Translations under genes and position numbers: made by a program | The notes under the pieces: model-generated | The model's database searches: none | Seen by the model: the letters and a program-made list of their open reading frames with translations, nothing else | Told to the model about the DNA's origin: nothing | Part shown: positions 26,511 to 35,574 of the stretch, in pieces | How the letters are laid out: every line of letters starts with the position of its first letter | Position numbering within the stretch: position 1 is the stretch's first letter | NCBI GenBank assembly: GCA_020061465.1 | Contig: JAGUYG010000012.1 | Location: 1-63,040 of the forward strand | DNA: 63,040 nucleotides | Direction of reading: 5' to 3' | Source: Ignavibacteriales bacterium | Lineage (GTDB): Bacteria > Bacteroidota > Ignavibacteria > Ignavibacteriales > Ignavibacteriaceae

Positions 26511-28355
26511 ATGAAGCATTTCCACAACCTCTTACTTCCTTTAGTTATTTTCCTCACATTGCCGCTGCAGATTTTAGCACAAGAATTTTCAATCCACAAA
26601 ATTGAACCGCCGAATTGGTGGACAGGGATGAAGCTTAACGAAATTCAATTGATGGTCTATGGAGATAATCTTAATAACATAAAGGTAATATTTGAGGAAG
26701 GTGGACCGGCAGTAAAAAAAATTTATCGATTAAAAAATAATTCCTATTTATTCATAGATATTGAACTTCCGCAAAATCTACCGCCTAAAGATTATTTAAT
26801 AACATTTACCAGGAATGGGAAAAAATTGGAGGTAAAATATCCTATCAGGCAAAGGGAACTATCAAAAAATAAACACCAGGGTTTCGATAAAAAGGATGTT
26901 CTTTATCTCATCACTCCCGATCGATTTGTTAACGGTGACAAGCAAAATGACAACGTAACCGGGTTTCGTGATTCACTTAACCGTGCGCATATAATAGGAA
27001 GGCACGGCGGTGATTTGCAAGGTATTATTAATAAGCTGGATTATTTAAAGGATTTAGGGGTAACAGCTATCTGGTGTACCCCGCTTGTTGAGAATAACAC
27101 ATCGATAAGCTATCACGGATATTCTGCTACCAATCATTACTCCATCGATCCCCGGTTTGGCAGTAATAAATTGTATAAAACTTTGGTTGATGAAGCTCAT
27201 AGTAGAGGTCTGAAAGTAATTTTCGATCATGTCAGCAATCATGTAAGTATTGATCACCCGTGGGTAAAAAATCCTCCGATGGATGATTGGTTTAATGGTT
27301 CGGTTGACAATCATTTAACAATCATGCACGATAAAATGTCTTACGCAGATTTATACAGCGATAGTTCTACTGTTTTATCTTTGAGCAAAGGATGGTTTGC
27401 TTCTTATCTTCCCGATTTGAATCAATCGAATGCTTATGTCGGTAATTATATCATTCAAAACACAATATGGTGGATTGAATTTTCCGGTATCGACGGAATC
27501 CGCGAGGACACTTATCCTTATGCAGATCAAAAATTTCTTTCCGAATGGGCAGCCACAATTTTTAATGAATACCCAAGCCTAAATATTGTCGGTGAAGTTT
27601 GGACCGGCGAACCCGCATTCTTAGCTTACTATCAAAGCGGAAGTTTTTTCCCAAGAGAATTTGATTCGAACTTACCCTCTGTTACTGATTTTGGAGTTAG
27701 GGATGTACTGGCAGATTATGCATCCGGCAAAGCAAATCTTTATAACATTTACGAAACTTTCGCTCAGGATTTCATCTATCCCTATCCGGAGAAGCTTGTA
27801 GTGTTTGTCGATAATCATGACATCGTAAGATTGATGTACCTTGCTAAAGGAAATCTAAACAAGGCGAAAAATGTTTTAACGATGTTACTTACCACTCGCG
27901 GGATTCCTCAGCTCTTATACGGTACCGAAATAGGAATGATAGGGGATGAAGATCACGGTTTAATTCGGTCGGATTTTCCCGGCGGTTTTCCGGGAGATGA
28001 AAGAAATGCATTTGCTCCCGAAGGAAGAACCGAACGGGAGAATGAAATTTTTAGTTTTGTACGCGAACTGCTTCATTTACGAATGAACAACAGACCACTT
28101 TCTGAAGGAAGCATGATTCACTTCCCACCTAAAGAAAATTTTTATATTTATTTCAGAATATTTAATTCCGAAAAAATGATGATAGTCATAAACGACAATG
28201 AAACTGACATGGAGCTAAACCTTTCCAATTATAAGAGTATTCTGAAAGATGCTGCAAAATTGGTTGACGCAAGAAGCGGTGAAGAATATCCTGCAGATAT
28301 TCATTCATCTCTGATTGTAAAAGGAAATGAATCTTTGCTCTTAATTGTTGATTAA
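26511..28355 (+). CDS. Cyclomaltodextrinase/neopullulanase-like alpha-amylase (GH13)
   Basis: About 614 residues, exported: the signal peptide NLLLPLVIFLTLPLQILAQ is at the N-terminus if the ATG at 26511 is used; a TTG at 26475 would add 12 residues. An N-terminal cyclomaltodextrinase domain (IEPPNWWTGMKLNEIQLMVYG) is followed by a TIM barrel with all GH13 motifs: region I DHVSNH, nucleophile Asp in GIDGIREDT, acid Glu in VGEVWTGE, and the third Asp in FVDNHD. A short C-terminal beta domain ends the protein. Relatives such as SusA split cyclodextrins, pullulan and maltodextrins, probably in the periplasm. The following MFS carrier fits maltodextrin use. Confidence 0.92.
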   Translation: MKHFHNLLLPLVIFLTLPLQILAQEFSIHKIEPPNWWTGMKLNEIQLMVYGDNLNNIKVIFEEGGPAVKKIYRLKNNSYLFIDIELPQNLPPKDYLITFTRNGKKLEVKYPIRQRELSKNKHQGFDKKDVLYLITPDRFVNGDKQNDNVTGFRDSLNRAHIIGRHGGDLQGIINKLDYLKDLGVTAIWCTPLVENNTSISYHGYSATNHYSIDPRFGSNKLYKTLVDEAHSRGLKVIFDHVSNHVSIDHPWVKNPPMDDWFNGSVDNHLTIMHDKMSYADLYSDSSTVLSLSKGWFASYLPDLNQSNAYVGNYIIQNTIWWIEFSGIDGIREDTYPYADQKFLSEWAATIFNEYPSLNIVGEVWTGEPAFLAYYQSGSFFPREFDSNLPSVTDFGVRDVLADYASGKANLYNIYETFAQDFIYPYPEKLVVFVDNHDIVRLMYLAKGNLNKAKNVLTMLLTTRGIPQLLYGTEIGMIGDEDHGLIRSDFPGGFPGDERNAFAPEGRTERENEIFSFVRELLHLRMNNRPLSEGSMIHFPPKENFYIYFRIFNSEKMMIVINDNETDMELNLSNYKSILKDAAKLVDARSGEEYPADIHSSLIVKGNESLLLIVD

Positions 28356-28419
28356 CCTTTATAATTTTTAATACCTAAAAAATAATTAAAATCTTTACTT
28401 CATTATCTAAGAGCTTGAT

Positions 28420-29913
28420 ATGCTTGAAATACAAAAAAAATTAACAAATTCCTTTTACATATTATTGAGCTTGCCTGCAACGGCAATGGGTTTTGCATTA
28501 TCAATTCAAATCTCAGCATTAAGCTGGATACTTAGCACAAAGTATAAACTCGATATTCATGACGTTGGACTTGTTTGGGCTGCGGGACCAATTGCCGGAA
28601 TTCTCGGTCAAGTAATAATTGGAATTATAAGCGATAAAGTTTGGATGTGGAACGGGCGGCGAAGACCATTTATTCTTATCGGCGGATTCTTAGCTGCGAT
28701 GATGTTGCTTGCACTTCCAAACATAGATGTAATTTCATCCTCGCTTGGAATTGGCGGAATCCTCGGCGTCGCAATTATTGTAGCACTCACACTTGATCTT
28801 GCAATAAATGTGAGTTTTAATCCGACTCGTTCAATCATTGCAGATGTTACTCCCAAAGGCGTTGAGCGAACAAAAGGATATACCTGGATGCAGACCATTT
28901 CAGGAACCTTTGGAGTAATGGCTTATGTAATTGGAGCAATTTGGGATAATTACGTTTTGATTTACTTCGGAGTATTTCTCGTGCTGTTCTTGTCTCTCAT
29001 TCCTACTTTTTTTATTGAAGAAACAAGATATCTTGCTGATGAATCTGAAGAGAGTTTGAAGAGTAAAGCAAAATCTTCTTTTAGTGAGATAATGAATTAT
29101 ATCCAACCGCTTTGGGGATTTCTTCTTTATGCAATTTATGCAATTACAATGCGCTTGCTCAATATTCATTTTGATAATTACTATGCAGAAGTAATCTGCT
29201 TCATTATAACTTTATTTTTCATATTAAAAGTCTTAACGCAAAAGAGTAAAGGAAAATCAGCATCAGAAAAAGGATTGATTGGATTTAAGAAAGTTCTCGC
29301 TGCTCATTCCTTTACATGGATTGGTATTCAGACAATGTTTGTTTACATGTTTGCTTATGTGCAATATAAAGTCTTTGATTACGGAGAGGGAAGTACAATT
29401 CCAGAAGATGTTGCAATCCAAATGGGAAAAGTTGTAACAATAAGCTTCTTAATTTTTAATGCTGTTGCGGCTATTCTGCCAGTTACGGTTTTAGAACCAC
29501 TTGCCAGAAAAATCGGAAAAGTAAAGACTCATCTCATTTGCATTGCATCAATGGCGGTGGGGTATGGAGCAATACTGCTTTTTGGCTTTTCTCCGATGAT
29601 AATCTACATCATCATGGCAATACTCGGAATTGGTTGGGCATCAACGATAAGCTTACCGTTCGCAATTATATCTCAGCAGGTAGATCAAACAAAGATGGGA
29701 TTGTTCATGGGATTGTTTAACCTGTCAGTAGTACTTCCTCAACTTATTGCAAGCTTTGGCATTGGACTTGCGATTAGTCAGGCAGGAAATAAAAGCTTAA
29801 TTTTCATAATCAGTACAGTAACACTTGCTATCTCAGCATTTTTATGGATGCTTGTAAAGGAAGAAAAGATACATAATATTGAAGTTACGACAACAAATAA
29901 GGCAGGGCATTAA
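28420..29913 (+). CDS. MFS transporter, SLC45-like sugar carrier 1
   Basis: A 497-residue protein with about 12 membrane segments. The MFS loop signature appears as GIISDKVWMWNGRRRPFILIGG between helices 2 and 3, where the GRRRP form is typical of the SLC45/GPH-like sugar carriers. Helix 11 region has MGLFMGLFNLSVVLPQ. Related proteins move sucrose, maltose or other alpha-glucosides with protons. It follows the GH13 gene by 65 bases on the same strand, so import of its products into the cytoplasm is the likely role. The carrier at 30722-32218 is a diverged paralogue of similar length. Confidence 0.88.
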   Translation: MLEIQKKLTNSFYILLSLPATAMGFALSIQISALSWILSTKYKLDIHDVGLVWAAGPIAGILGQVIIGIISDKVWMWNGRRRPFILIGGFLAAMMLLALPNIDVISSSLGIGGILGVAIIVALTLDLAINVSFNPTRSIIADVTPKGVERTKGYTWMQTISGTFGVMAYVIGAIWDNYVLIYFGVFLVLFLSLIPTFFIEETRYLADESEESLKSKAKSSFSEIMNYIQPLWGFLLYAIYAITMRLLNIHFDNYYAEVICFIITLFFILKVLTQKSKGKSASEKGLIGFKKVLAAHSFTWIGIQTMFVYMFAYVQYKVFDYGEGSTIPEDVAIQMGKVVTISFLIFNAVAAILPVTVLEPLARKIGKVKTHLICIASMAVGYGAILLFGFSPMIIYIIMAILGIGWASTISLPFAIISQQVDQTKMGLFMGLFNLSVVLPQLIASFGIGLAISQAGNKSLIFIISTVTLAISAFLWMLVKEEKIHNIEVTTTNKAGH

Positions 29914-29925
29914 TCTCCTATTATT

Positions 29926-29976
29926 AACAAACCCGGTTCTCTCAGCTTAGCTAAAGCGTGAGAAACTAGGTTTGTT
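29926..29976. repeat. Imperfect inverted repeat after the MFS gene
   Basis: AACAAACCCGGTTCTCTCAG (from 29926) pairs imperfectly with CGTGAGAAACTAGGTTTGTT (29957-29976). There is no T-run, so a terminator role is uncertain; similar wording is a common dispersed repeat. Confidence 0.45.
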
Positions 29977-30011
29977 GGGGTCAAACTCCTGTTTGTTTAT
30001 TATTTTAAAAC

Positions 30012-30033
30012 GGAGCGATCAGGAGATCGCTCC
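30012..30033. repeat. GGAGCGATC palindrome
   Basis: Perfect 9-base arms GGAGCGATC (30012-30020) and GATCGCTCC (30025-30033) with loop AGGA, followed by CTAC. It resembles the other GC-rich REP-like hairpins in this window in size and in the trailing CTAC. Confidence 0.6.
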
Positions 30034-30050
30034 CTACAATTTTGTCAAAT

Positions 30051-30293
30051 TCACGCCGAATGAAAATGCGGGAACAATTCTTTCTCGTTGATATATTTAT
30101 TCGCTTGACGGTAAATTGCCTTTAGTGTTCCAATATCTACTTCATCGTGATTAGGAATAACTAGAACCTGTCTCTGATTCAAAGTTATTCGAGAAAGTTT
30201 TATATGACTGCCTTTTTGAGATTCGATAAAAAACCCAAAGTGACTAAATATTTTTATCAAGTCTTTACCAGATAGAACATTAAGCTTAGGCAT
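30051..30293 (-). CDS. HicA-like mRNA interferase toxin
   Basis: An 80-residue HicA/YcfA protein. The double-stranded-RNA-binding-like fold is recognisable from KDLIKIFSHFGFFIESQKGS followed by HIKL, with the catalytic His in the GSH motif, and VLVIPNHDEVDIGTLKAIYRQ near the end. HicA toxins cleave mRNA when released from HicB. The gene overlaps the HicB-like gene by eight bases and is read after it. Both genes look intact, unlike the HEPN pair at 3573-4197. The order antitoxin first, toxin second is one of the two usual hic arrangements. Confidence 0.85.
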   Translation of the reverse strand: MPKLNVLSGKDLIKIFSHFGFFIESQKGSHIKLSRITLNQRQVLVIPNHDEVDIGTLKAIYRQANKYINEKELFPHFHSA

Positions 30294-30513
30294 AAAGGAT
30301 GTTGTTCAATTCAAAGTTTGCAATTATGGCTGGATTTGCCTGAATATCATATCGTGATAGATCCTCATCCTCAAGAAATAGAGTGATTGCTTCCTTCAAG
30401 TTGCGAAAAAGTGCGTCGTATGTTTTACCTTGAGTTACAATGGGTACATTCACTCCTTCAGCCACAAAATAATTTTCACCTTTATAGATTGATATTTGAA
30501 TTACCTGTCTCAT
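30286..30513 (-). CDS. HicB-like antitoxin
   Basis: A 75-residue protein with the partial RNase H fold of HicB: short strands QVIQISIYKGENYFVAEGV, then GKTYDALFRNLKEAITLFLE (the conserved helix), and an acidic tail. It lacks an obvious C-terminal DNA-binding helix, so it is of the short type. The ATG at 30513 is preferred: AAAAGGAG lies six bases upstream, whereas the in-frame GTG at 30519 overlaps that ribosome site. It would neutralise the HicA-like protein encoded next. Confidence 0.82.
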   Translation of the reverse strand: MRQVIQISIYKGENYFVAEGVNVPIVTQGKTYDALFRNLKEAITLFLEDEDLSRYDIQANPAIIANFELNNILYA

Positions 30514-30630
30514 TTTCACTCCTTTTACTTAAACCTAAAATAGTAATTATAATGAAGAAGAAAAAATTCACGGAGATGAGGTTACAACCCCAAGTAAAGC
30601 CGGGCATTGAAATTTAATTCGGGAATTTAA

Positions 30631-30684
30631 ATATGCCAGATTCTACTCCAATTTTTGCATAACCAAATCTGGCATATCTTTATT
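30631..30684. terminator. Hairpin with T-run between convergent-side genes
   Basis: Perfect 12-base arms ATATGCCAGATT (30631-30642) and AATCTGGCATAT (30666-30677), loop 23 bases, followed by CTTTATTTTTTTA. It is oriented to stop plus-strand transcription entering the minus-strand MFS gene. Confidence 0.5.
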
Positions 30685-30689
30685 TTTTT

Positions 30690-30724
30690 AAAGTCCCCCT
30701 TTCGGGGATTTAGGGGGTTTTTTA
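30690..30724. repeat. CCCCCTTTCGGGGATTTAGGGGG repeat
   Basis: A CCCCC/GGGGG hairpin (30695-30699 with 30713-30717) with the AAGTCCCCCTTTCGGGGATT wording, a widespread bacterial intergenic repeat. It abuts the stop codon of the minus-strand MFS gene and could act as its 3' hairpin. Confidence 0.5.
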
Positions 30725-32218
30725 ATCTTTATCCTCCACAAAATAAACCATCAATCCGGCGATAATCATTGATGCACCACCAAGAAGCAGCGCATAAATT
30801 GCCTCGTTACCTGCAATATTTTTTACAAGAAAACCGAGTATGCTTGCTGCTGTTATTTGAGGAATAACTATGAAAAAATTAAAGATTCCCATATAAACTC
30901 CCATCTTTTCGGCAGGCAGCGAACCGGCAAGTATTGCATAAGGCATTGCAAGTATTGATGCCCATGCTAAACCGATTCCCAATTCCGATATTAATAGTAG
31001 TTGCGGATTTTTTATTATATAAAATGATGCTAATCCTAAACCCCCGCAAATCAAGCTAATCATGTGAACGGTTTTTCTGCTGGTTTTCTTCGCCAACCAA
31101 ACAAGAATAAAAGCCATAACAGCAGCAAATCCATTATAAACAGCCATCAATACGCCTACCCAATCGGCACCTTCATTATACAGTGCCGAAGTAGTATCGG
31201 ATGCGCCGTAAATATGATGAGTGACGGCGGGAGTTGTATAAATCCACATAGCAAACAAAGCAAACCATGAAAAAAATTGAACTACCGCAAGCTGTTTCAT
31301 TGTAACCGGCATATTGTAAAGATCGTTTATTACAACTACTACACCTTCTTCTGTTTTTCCATATTTAGTTAAAATACCCACAATGATTTGAAGCAGACCG
31401 AACAAAGCAAAACCTACAAATAAAACATAAAGTCCAAAATCTTCCTGGTTCATTACTAAAAACAAAACAGCACTAACAGCTATTCCTAATATTAACCATA
31501 TTAAACCATTTCTAATTAGTATTGAATCTGCTACCGGTTCGGTTATCCGGCGAATTGAGTCTTGTTCTGCCGATTCAGAATATTTTTTCAGTTCTTCGGG
31601 TGCATATTCTTTAGATCTAATCACCGTCCAAAGCACAGCACCTAAAAAAACAATTCCTCCTATATAAAAGGAAAATTTAACTGAATCTGGTATCTCACCT
31701 TCGGGTGCGGTATTTGCAATGTTAAACCAATTTGTCATCATGTATGGCAAAGCAGATGCTACTACAGCGCCGGCACCTATAAAAAAACTTTGCATTGCAA
31801 ATCCTTGCGTACGCTGTTCGGATGGCAGCATATCTCCTACAAAAGCTCTGAAAGGTTCCATTGAGATATTTATCGAAGCATCCATAATCCACAGCATTCC
31901 GGCTGCTACCCAAAGAACAGGAGAATTCGGCATTATGATTATGGCAGTGGATGCAAGCAGTGCCCCCACCAGAAAGTAAGGTCGTCTTCTGCCTAATCGA
32001 TTCCATGTCCTATCGCTCATGTGCCCGACTATTGGCTGTACGATAAGCCCTGTTACCGGAGCTGCAATCCACAGTATCGGAATTTGATCTATATTAGCTC
32101 CGAGTGTTTCAAATATTCTGCTTACATTTGCATTTTGAAGGGCGAATCCGAATTGGATTCCTAAAAATCCGAAACTCATGTTCCAGATTTGCCAAAAGCT
32201 GAGGCGGGGTTTCTGCAT
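30722..32218 (-). CDS. MFS transporter, SLC45-like sugar carrier 2
   Basis: A 498-residue, roughly 12-helix carrier. The loop signature GHMSDRTWNRLGRRRPYFLVG and helix 11 segment MGVYMGIFNFFIVIPQ match those of the carrier at 28420. The start region LSFWQIWNMSFGFLGIQFGF is characteristic of SLC45-type bacterial carriers often annotated as maltose or sucrose permeases. AAAAGGAAA lies six bases before the ATG at 32218. It converges on the amylase-carrier pair from the other side, with the HicBA pair between. Two paralogous carriers could split substrates, for example maltose versus longer dextrins; this is inference. Confidence 0.88.
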   Translation of the reverse strand: MQKPRLSFWQIWNMSFGFLGIQFGFALQNANVSRIFETLGANIDQIPILWIAAPVTGLIVQPIVGHMSDRTWNRLGRRRPYFLVGALLASTAIIIMPNSPVLWVAAGMLWIMDASINISMEPFRAFVGDMLPSEQRTQGFAMQSFFIGAGAVVASALPYMMTNWFNIANTAPEGEIPDSVKFSFYIGGIVFLGAVLWTVIRSKEYAPEELKKYSESAEQDSIRRITEPVADSILIRNGLIWLILGIAVSAVLFLVMNQEDFGLYVLFVGFALFGLLQIIVGILTKYGKTEEGVVVVINDLYNMPVTMKQLAVVQFFSWFALFAMWIYTTPAVTHHIYGASDTTSALYNEGADWVGVLMAVYNGFAAVMAFILVWLAKKTSRKTVHMISLICGGLGLASFYIIKNPQLLLISELGIGLAWASILAMPYAILAGSLPAEKMGVYMGIFNFFIVIPQITAASILGFLVKNIAGNEAIYALLLGGASMIIAGLMVYFVEDKD

Positions 32219-32521
32219 TACGGTTTCCTTTTGTGTTTAATATTGCCGGTAAAAATAATTTAATTAAACTTAAAAGTCTTATACTTTTTTTACTTCAGAT
32301 TTTGCGGACAAAAACAAATATTCGCCTGGCTGCTCAGCTAAACACTAATTTTTTAAGTTAAACCTCCCGAGGTTTTCCATCTGCAAAAGTTGCTCAAACC
32401 TCGGAGGTTTTTTAAAGTAAAGTGAGTTAGATTCTTTTCGCAGGGTAACAAAATATAATTACAGTTGAATTTGCATATACACCTATTTCTAAATTTAAAT
32501 CCAATAATTTAATTTACTTGT
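32219..32521. other. Divergent promoter region with hairpin
   Basis: Some 300 bases lie between the divergent MFS and pabBC genes. The only structure is AAACCTCCCGAGGTTT (32360-32375) facing AAACCTCGGAGGTTTTTT (32396-32413), which on the plus strand resembles an intrinsic terminator and could attenuate pabBC. Each half is itself partly palindromic. No promoter is obvious. Confidence 0.5.
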
Positions 32522-34360
32522 ATGAGATTGAAAGAAATTCTTAGCAAAGTTGTTTCCATCCCGGGTGCGGCATTTTTTTATACGCCGTCAATCTATTATA
32601 GAAGTAAATCATATCTGTTTACAAAGCCCGAACTAATCATTAGTGCTGATGAGATCGGTACTGTAGAATCTTCGTTTCTTCAAATTAATAACGCTGTAAA
32701 AAACGGACTGACCGGTTATGGCTTTATTTCGTACGAAGCGGGGTACGCTTTCGAAAAAAAACTAAAAAAATTTTCTGCTGATAAACCGCTGCTGAGATTT
32801 TACTTTTTTAATCCGGAAGATTTTTTTGAAATCGATTCCGAAAAAATCGATATAACTTTGAGAAACGCAAAAGATTTTAGACTTTCTTCATTTAATCCTA
32901 ATACCGGTAAAGAAAAATTTAGCAGCGATGTTGAACGAGTTAAAAAATATATAGAGGAGGGAGACACTTATCAGATAAATTATACGATTAAAGCCGGATT
33001 CAATTTTGAGGGTAACATTCAATCATTCTTCGAAAAATTAATTTTCAATCAATCTGCAAAGTATACCGCTTTCATCAACGATGAAGACAAATATATTATC
33101 TCATTATCGCCTGAATTGTTCTTTGAAGTAAAAAAAAATAAAATTACTGCTGCACCCATGAAAGGCACATCCCCGCGGGGTATCGATCAAATTCACGATT
33201 CCTGGCAAAAGCAGAACCTGTTTGAAAGTGAAAAGAATAGAGCAGAAAATTTGATGATTGTTGACTTGCTTCGGAACGATCTTGGTAAAATTAGCAAGTA
33301 CGGTTCGGTAAAGGTAAAGGATTTATTCAAAATTGAAAAGTATGAATCATTGTTCCAAATGATTTCGAGAATCGAATCTACACTTAAAAAAGGAATAAAA
33401 TTCTCAGATGTAATTAAAAATATTTTTCCAAGCGGATCTATAACCGGAGCACCAAAAATTCGCGCAATGGAAATAATTAATGAGCTGGAAGCGGGTAAAA
33501 GGGGAATATATACAGGTTCAATCGGGATAATTAGTAAAAAGAAAACCGCTTTTAATGTTGCGATAAGAACCTTGAACATCGATAAAAAAACATCTATAGG
33601 TGAGTTGGGAATTGGGAGTGGTATAGTGTGGGATAGTAATTCGGAATCTGAATATGACGAAACTCTGCTCAAAAGCAGATTCATTACAGATCCTCACCCG
33701 TACTTTGAATTGCTTGAAACTATGAGGATGGAAAATTCAAAAATTTTATTCATTGAAGAACATATTGAAAGGTTAAAATCTGCTGCGGATTATTTCTTAT
33801 TCAAATTCAACGAAAAAAAGGTTCGAAATTACTTAAGAAAAATTATCGCAAGTCAAAGGTCGCGTAAACCGACGAGAATTCGTCTTACTCTAAGCAAATG
33901 GGGAGAATTAAATCATTCGTTGAAGCAAATTGATACAAGAGCAGCGGATGTTAAGGTAATGTTAGCGCAAGTTCCGGTTAATTCGAACAGTCCATTTCAA
34001 TATTTTAAAACTACAAACAGAACTTTGTACGACGAACAATCTAAAAAATTTTCTGCGCTTGGATTTTTCGATGTTATATTCTTAAATGAGAATAAGCAAG
34101 TAACTGAAGGAGCCATTTCAAACATTTTTGTGTTTAAGGATGGACAATGGCTCACTCCGCCGCTCAACACAGGAATTCTAAATGGTATTTATCGTAATTA
34201 CTTCTTAAAAATGAATCCTTCGGTAAAAGAACAACTACTCAGCTTAAACGACTTGCTGACTGCCGAAAAAATTCTGCTTACTAACTCGGTTAGGGGTGAG
34301 ACTATTGTTAAGCGGCTGTACTTAAATGAATACGAGTATACTGAATTTGACGGTCAATAA
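32522..34360 (+). CDS. pabBC: Aminodeoxychorismate synthase-lyase fusion (PabB-PabC)
   Basis: Makes p-aminobenzoate for folate from chorismate. Residues about 1-390 form the chorismate-binding synthase: YIEEGDTYQINYTI, SPELFFEV, PMKGTSPRG, MIVDLLRNDLGKI, PSGSITGAPKIRAMEII and GIGSGIVWDSNSESEYDE. About residue 395 onward is a class IV aminotransferase-fold lyase (LLETMRM, FIEEHIERLKSAADYF, FKTTNRTLYD, EGAISNIFVF). Fusions of this type are known in several phyla. No glutaminase PabA is seen, so it either uses ammonia or borrows PabA/TrpG from elsewhere. The ATG at 32522 has only a weak ribosome site. Confidence 0.93.
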   Translation: MRLKEILSKVVSIPGAAFFYTPSIYYRSKSYLFTKPELIISADEIGTVESSFLQINNAVKNGLTGYGFISYEAGYAFEKKLKKFSADKPLLRFYFFNPEDFFEIDSEKIDITLRNAKDFRLSSFNPNTGKEKFSSDVERVKKYIEEGDTYQINYTIKAGFNFEGNIQSFFEKLIFNQSAKYTAFINDEDKYIISLSPELFFEVKKNKITAAPMKGTSPRGIDQIHDSWQKQNLFESEKNRAENLMIVDLLRNDLGKISKYGSVKVKDLFKIEKYESLFQMISRIESTLKKGIKFSDVIKNIFPSGSITGAPKIRAMEIINELEAGKRGIYTGSIGIISKKKTAFNVAIRTLNIDKKTSIGELGIGSGIVWDSNSESEYDETLLKSRFITDPHPYFELLETMRMENSKILFIEEHIERLKSAADYFLFKFNEKKVRNYLRKIIASQRSRKPTRIRLTLSKWGELNHSLKQIDTRAADVKVMLAQVPVNSNSPFQYFKTTNRTLYDEQSKKFSALGFFDVIFLNENKQVTEGAISNIFVFKDGQWLTPPLNTGILNGIYRNYFLKMNPSVKEQLLSLNDLLTAEKILLTNSVRGETIVKRLYLNEYEYTEFDGQ

Positions 34361-34527
34361 AATTGCGTGCACAAGAATGTTAAGCATTAACAACGAATAA
34401 GAAGGTTTTTACTGCACTTCAAAAATATCTCTACGCTAAAGTTTAAATAGTTAGTTATTCAACCAACCGCAGAATTTTTGAGTAATTTTTAATATCTTAA
34501 TAAAAAGAATTTGAAACAGAAAAACGC

Positions 34528-35574
34528 ATGTCAGATAACTCCGAAGAAATATCCGAGCGAAAGAGGGAACACCTGGAGCTTTGTCTTACCGATGAGGTTG
34601 CATTTAAACAGAAAAAAAACGGCTTTGATTACTACGATTTTATTCATAATGCCGCTACTGAAGTAGAACTTAATAAAATTAGCTTTCAAACAAAGTTTTT
34701 TGGTAAGAAGATAAGCTATCCCTTTTTAATTTCATGCATGACGGGCGGGGCTGATGAAGCTGAAAATATTAATGCCAAACTTGCAGTTGCAGCGGCAAAA
34801 TTAAATGTTCCTATAGGGGTCGGCAGTCAAAGGCAGATTTTCGAAAACAAAACGTTCAAGAATAGCTATAAAGTGATTCGGAAAAATGCGGCGGGTGTTC
34901 CGGTACTGGGAAACATCGGCGCGGCACAAGTGGCGGCAGTTAAATCCGTCAAAAGATTCCAGCAGTTGGTCAATGTAATTGAAGCCGATGCGCTTGTGAT
35001 TCATCTGAATGCCGCTCAAGAGCTGCTTCAAAAAAACGGCGAACCTAATTTTAAGGGACTGCTGGACAACATAACAAGATTAACCAAAACTCTAACTGTG
35101 CCGGTAATAGTTAAAGAAGTCGGAACGGGGGTATCATCTGCTGCCGCTAAAAAATTGTTGGATGCCGGCGTAGCGGGAATTGATGTTGCAGGTGCCGGCG
35201 GAACAAGCTGGACCGGTGTGGAAATTCTTCGAAATAAAAACACCGACGGTATTGAATTTTGGGATTGGGGTTTGCCCGCTTCGTACTGCATTAAGGAAAT
35301 TTTTAAGCTGAAACGTAATTATAAATTTACCCTTATCGGATCGGGTGGTATTAATTCTGCAATGGATGCTGCAAAAGCTTTGGCGTTAGGTTCCGATCTA
35401 GTTGCTTCGGCAAGAATCATTCTTACGGAATTGCATAAAAACGATATTGAAGGGGTTATAAATCTAATTAGCGGCTGGTTCGATACGATAAAAAAAATTA
35501 TGTTCCTTACAGGTTCAAAAAATTTAAAGCAGTTAAGAAAAAATAAATTAATCAAAAAGGATTTGCTTTTTTGA
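34528..35574 (+). CDS. fni: Type 2 isopentenyl-diphosphate delta-isomerase
   Basis: FMN-dependent enzyme interconverting IPP and DMAPP. The 348-residue TIM barrel shows ERKREHLELCL at the start, FLISCMTGGADEAENINAKLA, GVGSQRQI, NIGAAQV, VKEVGTGVSS, and GIDVAGAGGTSW, which are the flavin and substrate segments of the family. It heads a run of five tightly spaced genes. The stop overlaps the next TTG start by four bases (TTGA). It supplies the prenyl synthase encoded next. Presence of the type 2 enzyme is usual for this assemblage. Confidence 0.95.
   Translation: MSDNSEEISERKREHLELCLTDEVAFKQKKNGFDYYDFIHNAATEVELNKISFQTKFFGKKISYPFLISCMTGGADEAENINAKLAVAAAKLNVPIGVGSQRQIFENKTFKNSYKVIRKNAAGVPVLGNIGAAQVAAVKSVKRFQQLVNVIEADALVIHLNAAQELLQKNGEPNFKGLLDNITRLTKTLTVPVIVKEVGTGVSSAAAKKLLDAGVAGIDVAGAGGTSWTGVEILRNKNTDGIEFWDWGLPASYCIKEIFKLKRNYKFTLIGSGGINSAMDAAKALALGSDLVASARIILTELHKNDIEGVINLISGWFDTIKKIMFLTGSKNLKQLRKNKLIKKDLLF

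Noticed and set aside
33193-33684. 163-codon frame antisense to the pabB-pabC fusion
   Set aside because: It lies wholly within a well-supported gene; its translation is a hydrophobic, serine-rich shadow without motifs.
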